Part shown: positions 17,340 to 23,792 of the stretch, in pieces | Layout: every line of letters starts with the position of its first letter | Numbering within the stretch: the stretch's first letter is position 1 | Assembly: GCA_052035955.1 (NCBI GenBank) | Contig: JBPOHD010000015.1 | Span: 1 to 64,000, forward strand | Length of the DNA stretch: 64,000 nucleotides | Direction of reading: 5' to 3' | Source: JAEUNJ01 sp052035955 | Lineage (GTDB): Bacteria; Pseudomonadota; Gammaproteobacteria; Burkholderiales; Rhodocyclaceae | Notes under the pieces: model-generated | Databases searched by the model: none | What the model was told of the DNA's origin: nothing | What the model saw: only the letters and a program-made list of their open reading frames with translations | Program-made: the position numbers and the translations under genes

Positions 17340-20054
17340 ATGCCCCTGCCACCTCCGGCACATCCGGAACCGGCCGCCGGCAATCCTTCCTGGCACGCCC
17401 TGTCGGCCGGGGCCGTCGCCAGACGCCTGGCAGTCGACCCGGCCCGCGGCCTGTCGGCCGACGAGGCTGCGGTCCGCCTGGCCCGCTTCGGGCCCAACCG
17501 CCTGCCGTCGCCGCCCCCGAAGGCGGCCTGGCGGCGCTTCATGGATCAGATCGTCCAGCCCCTGGTCCTCGTGCTGGTCGCCTCCGGCACGATCACGGCC
17601 CTGCTCGGGGAATGGGTGGATGCCTCGGTGATCTTCGGCGTGGTCCTGGTCAACGCCCTGGTCGGAATGCTCCAGGAGGGCAAGGCCGAGGCGGCCCTGG
17701 CGGCCCTGGCCCGGGCCGTGGCCGCCGAGACCACGGTATTGCGCGGCGGCGAGCGACGACGCCTCGATGCGGCCCAACTGGTGCCCGGCGACGTGGTCCT
17801 GCTGGCGGCCGGCGACCGGGTGCCGGCCGACCTGCGCCTTCTGCACGGCCGCCGCCTGCGCACCCAGGAATCGGCTTTGACCGGGGAGTCGGTGCCGGTG
17901 GACAAGCAGGCGGAAAGCCTCGTCGAGGATGCAGCGCTGGCCGACCGGCACAACATGGCCTATGCCGGCACGGTGGTCGTGGCCGGCCATGGGCTGGGCA
18001 TCGTGGTGGCCACGGCGACGGCGACGGAGACCGGCCGCATCTCGCGCCTGATGGCCGAGACGCCGGAGATCGCGACGCCGCTGACTCGCAAGATGGAAGT
18101 CTTCGCCCGCTGGCTGCTCTGGGCCATCCTGGCCATGGCGGCCCTGAGTTTCGCCGTGGGAATGGCGCGCGGCGGGACCGCCGTCGAGATGTTCATGGCC
18201 GCGGTCGCCCTGGCCGTCGGCGCCATTCCCGAGGGCCTCCCGGCGGCGATGACCATCACGCTGGCCATCGGCGTCGGGCGCATGGCCCGGCGGCGGGCCA
18301 TCGTGCGCCAGTTGCCGGCGGTGGAGACCCTCGGCAGCACGACCGTGATCTGCTCCGACAAGACCGGCACCCTGACCGAGAACGCGATGACCGTGCGCGA
18401 AATCCGCGCCGGCAACGCCGACTACCAGCTGACGGGGGACGCCTATGGGCCCGAGGGGACGATCCTGTTCGGCGGCCAGCCGGCCCCCCAGGCCAGGGCT
18501 CTGCGGGAAGTCCTGGTGGCCGGCGCCCTCTGCAACGATGCCGGGCTGCACCGGGACGGCCGGCATTGGTCGATTACCGGCGATCCCACGGAGGCGGCCC
18601 TGCTGACGGCGGCGCGAAAGGGCGGACTGGACGAGGGCACGTTGCGCGGCCTCTTTCCGCGCCTGGACGAAATCCCCTTCGATGCCGTCCGCCAGACCAT
18701 GACGACGCTGCACGAGACGGAGAGCGGTCCCGTCGCCTACGTGAAGGGGGCGGTGGAACGGGTGCTGCCGGACTGCGCCCACATGCTCGACACCCAGGGA
18801 CGGGAGGCCCCCCTGGACCACAGGGACAGGGAAGGGGTGGAGGAAACGGCCAGGGCGATGGCGGGCCGCGGCCTGCGGGTGCTCGCGCTCGCCCGATCGG
18901 CCCCCGGACAGTCCCGCAAGCTGGGCGAAGGCGACGGGCAGGACGCCCTGTTGTTGCTCGGACTGGTGGGGATGATCGACCCGCCGCGGGCCAAGGCGGT
19001 GGCCGCTGTCCGCGCCTGCCACGCGGCGGGGATCCGGGTCAAGATGATCACCGGCGACCATCCGGAAACCGCGCGGGCCATTGCCCGGCAATTGGGCATC
19101 TGCGGGGCCGGCGGCGCAGCCCGCAGCGGGCGCGAACTGGCGGCGCTGGACGAGGCCGGACTGCGCGCCACGGTAGCGGCCGTCGACGTCTTCGCCCGCG
19201 TCGAGCCGGAGCAGAAGCTCCGCCTGGTGCGGGCCCTGCAGGCCAACGGCGAGGTGGTGGCCATGACCGGGGACGGCGTGAACGACGCCCCGGCCCTCAG
19301 GCAGGCGGACATCGGGATCGCCATGGGCCAGGGCGGGACCGAGGTGGCCAAGGAGGCGGCCAATCTGGTGCTGACGGACGACAACTTCGCCACCATCGAG
19401 GCCGCCGTCGAGGAAGGTCGCGGCATCTATGACAATCTGGTGAAATTCATCGCCTGGACCCTGCCGACCAATTTCGGCGAGGGGCTGGTGATCCTGGCGG
19501 CCATCCTGGCCGGCGTCACCTTGCCCATCACGCCCTTGCAGGTGCTCTGGATCAACATGACCACGGCCGTGCTGCTGGGCCTCGCCCTGGCCTTCGAGCC
19601 GGCGGAACCCGGGATCATGCGGCGGCCGCCGCGTCCTCCCGAGAGACCGGTGCTGGATGCCGGCCTGGTCTGGCGCATCGTGCTGGTGGGCGTCCTGCTG
19701 TTGGCCGGCTCCTTCGGCTTCTTCCTGCTGGAAATCCAGCGGGGCAGTCCTTTGCCGGAAGCCCGGACCGTGGCGGTGAATGTCTTCGTCCTGGTGGAGA
19801 CAGCCTACCTGTTCAACTGCCGCTCCCTGTTCCGTCCGGTCCTCCGCCTGCCTGCCTTCTCCAATCCCTGGGTCTGGGCCGGGGCCGCCAGCATGCTCCT
19901 CCTGCAACTTCTCCTGACCTACGTCCCGGCGATGAACCGCCTGTTCGCGACTGCGCCGATCCGGCCGGCAGCCTGGCTGGAGATCGCCGCGTTCGCCCTG
20001 GGCTGCCTGGTGATCGTTGACCTGGAGAAGGCCTGGCGGAGCCGCCGCCGCTGA
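17340..20054 (+). CDS. P2-type cation-transporting ATPase
   Basis: This 904-residue protein carries all core P-type motifs: TGESVPVDK of the actuator near 180, the phosphorylated Asp in DKTGTLTEN near 340, and the hinge TGDGVNDAPAL near 646. Helix 4 has GAIPEGLPAAMT as in calcium/manganese and sodium pumps. Helix 6 reads WINMTTAVLLGLAL and lacks the Asp that SERCA uses (NLVTDG), so calcium transport should not be assumed. The C-terminal helices are complete. It sits at the end of the DUF3124 - KefB-like unit, so a role in monovalent or divalent cation balance is likely. Confidence 0.9.
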   Translation: MPLPPPAHPEPAAGNPSWHALSAGAVARRLAVDPARGLSADEAAVRLARFGPNRLPSPPPKAAWRRFMDQIVQPLVLVLVASGTITALLGEWVDASVIFGVVLVNALVGMLQEGKAEAALAALARAVAAETTVLRGGERRRLDAAQLVPGDVVLLAAGDRVPADLRLLHGRRLRTQESALTGESVPVDKQAESLVEDAALADRHNMAYAGTVVVAGHGLGIVVATATATETGRISRLMAETPEIATPLTRKMEVFARWLLWAILAMAALSFAVGMARGGTAVEMFMAAVALAVGAIPEGLPAAMTITLAIGVGRMARRRAIVRQLPAVETLGSTTVICSDKTGTLTENAMTVREIRAGNADYQLTGDAYGPEGTILFGGQPAPQARALREVLVAGALCNDAGLHRDGRHWSITGDPTEAALLTAARKGGLDEGTLRGLFPRLDEIPFDAVRQTMTTLHETESGPVAYVKGAVERVLPDCAHMLDTQGREAPLDHRDREGVEETARAMAGRGLRVLALARSAPGQSRKLGEGDGQDALLLLGLVGMIDPPRAKAVAAVRACHAAGIRVKMITGDHPETARAIARQLGICGAGGAARSGRELAALDEAGLRATVAAVDVFARVEPEQKLRLVRALQANGEVVAMTGDGVNDAPALRQADIGIAMGQGGTEVAKEAANLVLTDDNFATIEAAVEEGRGIYDNLVKFIAWTLPTNFGEGLVILAAILAGVTLPITPLQVLWINMTTAVLLGLALAFEPAEPGIMRRPPRPPERPVLDAGLVWRIVLVGVLLLAGSFGFFLLEIQRGSPLPEARTVAVNVFVLVETAYLFNCRSLFRPVLRLPAFSNPWVWAGAASMLLLQLLLTYVPAMNRLFATAPIRPAAWLEIAAFALGCLVIVDLEKAWRSRRR

Positions 20055-20076
20055 GCAGGCGTACGCCGGCGAGCCT

Positions 20077-20568
20077 TCAGGGTGGCGAGACCAGTCGGGC
20101 GATCTGCTCGCGCTCGGCGCCGAGGAGCCCCAGCAGCCGATGGTCGTGGGATGCGATGTGGCCGCCGAGCCAGCCCTCCATGAGGCCCACCAGCTCGTTC
20201 AGGCGGGGGATGACCGTCGTCGGGGTCAGTCCGGCGATCAGCTTGCGGGCCTGTTCCGTGATCTCGGCATGGGCTTCCCGGTGTCCTTCGCAGCAGGCCC
20301 GGTCGAGAATGTCCAGCCTATGGTCGCGAATCACCGATTCCTCGGTACGGAAATGCTCGACCATGTAGACGAAGACCTCCTCCAGGACCTTGGCGACCTC
20401 CAGTTCGCAACGGGCCACCTGGGCCCGGTCGCACGCGGCGCAGTCCCGCTTCTGGGCTGCGCAGGCACACACGTCGCGCAATTGGCCGAGTTTTTCGGCC
20501 AGCAGCCTGTGCTCGTGCCGGATCAGTTCGGCCACATCGTCGATGGCCTTGTTCGCCTCGCGTGCCAT
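20077..20568 (-). CDS. Hemerythrin-domain protein with cysteine cluster
   Basis: This 163-residue four-helix protein keeps the di-iron ligand pattern: His18 or His20, His72-x3-Glu76, His96-x3-His100 and His137-x4-Asp142. Such proteins bind O2 or NO or store iron. Between helices 1 and 2 it has an insertion with Cys34, Cys36, Cys43, Cys46 and Cys54, plus Cys92-Cys93, which ordinary bacteriohemerythrins lack. The cluster could hold zinc or an iron-sulfur centre, or act as a thiol switch; that is inference. It is convergent with the ATPase gene and appears monocistronic. Confidence 0.85.
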   Translation of the reverse strand: MAREANKAIDDVAELIRHEHRLLAEKLGQLRDVCACAAQKRDCAACDRAQVARCELEVAKVLEEVFVYMVEHFRTEESVIRDHRLDILDRACCEGHREAHAEITEQARKLIAGLTPTTVIPRLNELVGLMEGWLGGHIASHDHRLLGLLGAEREQIARLVSPP

Positions 20569-20704
20569 GGAGTCCCCTGTCGAACGGGCGGCGACCGGAC
20601 CGCCGGCGCGGCGGTCCCACCGTAAACTGCAGGATTCTACGCCCGTCGCCGGGCCGCCGGGAGGCAGCGCCGGTCATCCCGACGTGCCACGTCGCCCCGC
20701 TTTC

Positions 20705-21709
20705 CTACTTCCACAATTCGATCTTCTCGCCTCGCTCGCGCAGACGGTCCGCCCTGCCCTGAATGAAACGCTGGAATTCCGGCTCCCGGGCAAAGGCCCC
20801 GGAGGCCACGTAGTCGAAGGAGGAGGCAAGGTGGAAGGGCCGCAGGTAGGCCTCGATCCGGAACACTTCCCGGGCGTCCGGGGAGAAGAAGACGATGCTG
20901 GGGCTATAGGCGATCTTCAGTTCCCGGGCCCAGACCTCGGCGGTGCTCGCTCGACCGTCCGGCGTGGTCAGCTTCTCGCGGCCGAACAGGGGCAGGCGGA
21001 CGACGTCGAATCGGGACAGCAGGGGCTGCATCTCGGGACGACGGAAGCCCTCCCGGTGCAGTTCGTCGCAGCCGGCGCAGTGTCGGGTTTCGAAGACGAC
21101 GGCCAGGGGCCTGGCGCCCGCTCGGCGCCGCAGGTCGAAGGGCGGCTTGAGCAGGAAGGACTCATCGTGGAAATCGGGGCTGGCCGCGTCGCGGGCACCC
21201 TTCTTCAGGTAGTCGGTAAGCGGCATCCGGCTTTCCATGCGGCCCGCCACGTAATCCAGGACCGCCTCGAACCGGTGCGGCGGATAGTAGCCGTTCATGC
21301 GCGCCACCACCTGTCCCCGCTCGTCCAGGAAAAGTACGGTCGGGGTGAATTGGACCTGCATCGTTCGGGCGAATTCCTTTTCCGGCATGGTCCGTCCCGC
21401 CAGGGTGGTCACCTCCCGGTCGCCCCAAATGTTGATGGCGATGGCGGTGAAGTGGCGGCGGGTCTTGTCGGCGATCCGCTTCTGGCTGAAGTTGGTTTGC
21501 AGGAGCTCCCGGCAATAGGGACAGCCATCCTGGCCGAAATAGACCAGGAGCCGTTTCTTGGCCCGGGTCGCCTCGGCGACGTCCTCCCGGAGGTCGAGGA
21601 AGGTCTCGGCGAACCAGGGGGGCAGGTCGACGGCATGGGGGTGTCCCTCCTGGGCCAGGGCGGGCCGGAAGGCAGCGAGCAGGATGGCGAGGACGACGAG
21701 GATGCGCAT
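20705..21709 (-). CDS. Exported protein with two thioredoxin-like folds
   Basis: This 334-residue protein has a signal peptide (MRILVVLAILLAAFRPALA). A first thioredoxin-like domain has a CPYC active site (Cys63, Cys66) and a cis-Pro stretch (FTPTVLFLDE). A second one has CAGC (Cys211, Cys214) and ends with YSPSIVFFSPD. Both pairs are CxxC, so both halves may be redox active in the periplasm. It resembles SoxW/DsbD-gamma-like thioredoxins and may reduce or isomerise protein or sulfur-carrier thiols. GGAG lies 7 bases before the ATG. Partner proteins are not evident nearby. Confidence 0.82.
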   Translation of the reverse strand: MRILVVLAILLAAFRPALAQEGHPHAVDLPPWFAETFLDLREDVAEATRAKKRLLVYFGQDGCPYCRELLQTNFSQKRIADKTRRHFTAIAINIWGDREVTTLAGRTMPEKEFARTMQVQFTPTVLFLDERGQVVARMNGYYPPHRFEAVLDYVAGRMESRMPLTDYLKKGARDAASPDFHDESFLLKPPFDLRRRAGARPLAVVFETRHCAGCDELHREGFRRPEMQPLLSRFDVVRLPLFGREKLTTPDGRASTAEVWARELKIAYSPSIVFFSPDAREVFRIEAYLRPFHLASSFDYVASGAFAREPEFQRFIQGRADRLRERGEKIELWK

Positions 21710-21771
21710 CGGATTCTCCAGGATGAGTGGGGGGCGTCGGCCGTTCCGTCGGGGATCGGAAGCTTCCCCGG

Positions 21772-22773
21772 CTAGACCACCCGGTTACGGCCCTCGCCGC
21801 GCTCGAAGGCTTCGATATTGTCCACGAGCTGGTCGGCCAGTGTCTGCATGGCGGCGTCGGAGGCCCAGGCCACGTGGGGCGTGAGGATGAAGTTGGGCAG
21901 GGCGAGGATCTCCGGCGCCAGCAAGGGATTGCCGTCCACGGGCGGCTCCTTGGAAAGCACGTCGATGCCTGCCCCGGCGATCCACCCTTCGGCCAGCGCC
22001 CGGGCGAGGGCGGCTTCGTCCACGATGCCGCCCCGGGCGGTGTTGATCAGCAGGGCATCGCGCTTCATGGCCCGCAGTTCCGCCTCGCCGACCATTCCCC
22101 GGGTGTCGGGCGTCAGCGGGCAATGGAGGGACAGGACATCGGCCCGGGCCAGGGCCTCCTCGAACGGCACATGGCCGGGACGCACGGCCGCCGCATTGCG
22201 TCTCTCGCTCCATAGCACGCGCATGCCGAAGGCCGCGGCCAGACGCGCCACCCCGAGGCCGAGGGAGCCCTTGCCCACCAGGGCGAGGATGCTGCCATGC
22301 AGGTCGCGGATCGGGTGATCGAAGAAGCAGAACAGGGGAGCCCGTTGCCAGCGTCCGCCGGCCAGGTCGGCCCGATAGGGAAGCAGTTGGCGGCGCAGGG
22401 CCAGGACCAGCATCATGACGTGCTCGGGAACCGCCCGCGCCGCATAGCCCCTAATGTTCGAGACGGCAATGCCGTTACCGCTGCAATAGTCCAGGTCGAT
22501 GTTGTCCGTGCCGGTCGCCGCTCCGGCGATGAGTCGCAATTTCGGCAGGCGGGCGAGCAATCCGGCCTCCATGCGCACCTTGTTCGTAACGGCAATGGTG
22601 GCATTCCGCAACCGATCCAGAAGCTGGTCGGGCCGGGTCAGCGGGTATTCCTCCCACGTATGCGGAAAGCGTGGACGCCGAACGACCGCCCGGATGGAGT
22701 CGCGCTCGAGAAAGACGATGTGATGCACGGCGGAGATCGGGGAGCTGACGAGGACAGGCCGGGAATCTAGCAT
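21772..22773 (-). CDS. D-2-hydroxyacid dehydrogenase (HprA-like)
   Basis: This 333-residue NAD-dependent enzyme of the D-isomer 2-hydroxyacid dehydrogenase family has the dinucleotide motif GKGSLGLG near 165, a catalytic Arg in NTARGGIVDE, a Glu in the following segment and the catalytic His in LTPHVAWAS. Length and motifs fit hydroxypyruvate/glycerate dehydrogenases, but the substrate is not decided by sequence. It starts at ATG 22773 without a strong ribosome site. It ends 62 bases before the thioredoxin-like gene start, so the two may be co-transcribed. Confidence 0.87.
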   Translation of the reverse strand: MLDSRPVLVSSPISAVHHIVFLERDSIRAVVRRPRFPHTWEEYPLTRPDQLLDRLRNATIAVTNKVRMEAGLLARLPKLRLIAGAATGTDNIDLDYCSGNGIAVSNIRGYAARAVPEHVMMLVLALRRQLLPYRADLAGGRWQRAPLFCFFDHPIRDLHGSILALVGKGSLGLGVARLAAAFGMRVLWSERRNAAAVRPGHVPFEEALARADVLSLHCPLTPDTRGMVGEAELRAMKRDALLINTARGGIVDEAALARALAEGWIAGAGIDVLSKEPPVDGNPLLAPEILALPNFILTPHVAWASDAAMQTLADQLVDNIEAFERGEGRNRVV

Positions 22774-23030
22774 GTCGGCGGCTTGTGGACACGGGGATAC
22801 ACCGGGGGCGGGAACCGCTTCCGGCGGGGCGGCGGGGCGTGACTTCCCTGCGCCTGCAAATTAGAATCAGACGCAGGGGCAGGCTATTACTTTCGATTTA
22901 TCACTGAAGTACGGCACCCATGCGAGCCGCCAGCTTCCCAAACAGTGACCGCAACCCCATGCAGGGCCAGGCACTCTCCGCATGTTTTTTTTCGGGACTG
23001 TGATCAACCATCTATCGGAAAGGATTTGCC
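22774..23030. other. Intergenic region between divergent hydroxyacid dehydrogenase and FeeM-like genes
   Basis: It is less GC-rich than its surroundings and contains a run of eight T (22984-22991). A 27-codon open frame from ATG 22920 ends just before the FeeM-like ribosome site; I see nothing showing it is translated. AT-rich stretches near 22885-22905 probably hold the promoter, but no hexamer pair is convincing. Confidence 0.4.
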
Positions 23031-23726
23031 ATGAGCATCAAGATCGAACGCCTCCCGTTCACTGTCCGCGTTGCGGAGACCGAGGAGGACATCATGAAGG
23101 CGATCGCGGTTCGCCAATCCGCCTACGGCCGCCACCTTCCGGAACTCGCCGCCCGCATGGGCGAGCCCGACGCGGCCGACCTGGACGGCAGCGCCATCGT
23201 CCTCCTGGCCGAATCCAAGCTCGACGGCAGCCCGCTCGGCACCCTTCGCATCCATACCAACGGCCAGAAGCCGCTGCCGCTCGAGGCCTCGGTCAAGCTG
23301 CCCGAGCAATATCGCGGACGCGTACTTGCCGAGGCAACCCGGCTGGGCGTCCAGAGCGGCCGCGCCGGCAGCGCGGTGAAGACCTACCTGTTCAAGTCCC
23401 TTTACGTCTATTGCGCGACCAGCGAGGTGGATTGGATCGTGATCACGGCCCGCCCGCCGCTCGACCGCATGTACCAGGCCATCCTGTACAAGGACGTGTT
23501 CGAGGGCAGCCCCCTGATCCCCATGTCCCACGTGGGCAACGTGCCACACCGGGTCATGTCCTACCACGTGGATGACGCCCCGACCTCCCCCGAGGCCCTG
23601 GCCCACCCCCTCTATGACACTTTCTTCCGCACCCTGCATCCCGACATCGACCTGAGCGGGCAGCCGAACGTCGTGCGCCAACCGGTGCGCGCCTACTATG
23701 GCCGGCTCGAGCAGGCCCATGCCTGA
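23031..23726 (+). CDS. N-acyl amino acid synthase, FeeM-type GNAT domain
   Basis: This 231-residue protein matches the FeeM catalytic core, a GNAT-fold acyltransferase related to autoinducer synthases that joins an acyl-ACP fatty chain to an amino acid. Supporting segments are the N-terminal RVAETEEDIMKAIAVRQSAYG, the core strand GTLRIHTN, the motif AEATRLGVQ and the late AILYKDVFEGSPL. AGGA lies about 8 bases before the ATG. Related genes were first found as long-chain N-acyl-tyrosine producers in environmental DNA; the product here is unknown. A GGDEF-EAL gene follows 66 bases later on the same strand. Confidence 0.82.
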   Translation: MSIKIERLPFTVRVAETEEDIMKAIAVRQSAYGRHLPELAARMGEPDAADLDGSAIVLLAESKLDGSPLGTLRIHTNGQKPLPLEASVKLPEQYRGRVLAEATRLGVQSGRAGSAVKTYLFKSLYVYCATSEVDWIVITARPPLDRMYQAILYKDVFEGSPLIPMSHVGNVPHRVMSYHVDDAPTSPEALAHPLYDTFFRTLHPDIDLSGQPNVVRQPVRAYYGRLEQAHA

Positions 23727-23792
23727 CGGCAGCCGGGCGGCCTGCCGAGGGCTGCGCCGTCCGGCCTCCGCCCCCGCCGGCGGAGCAGGAGC

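Noticed and set aside
15522..19907. 1461-codon open frame on the minus strand opposite the KefB-like and ATPase genes
   Set aside because: It is antisense to two well-supported genes. Its product is a low-complexity His/Gln/Gly/Arg chain with no domain, as expected from the GC-rich third positions of the real genes.
22920..23003. 27-codon open frame upstream of the FeeM-like gene
   Set aside because: It has no ribosome site and unremarkable residues, and could be open by chance; not called as a leader peptide.
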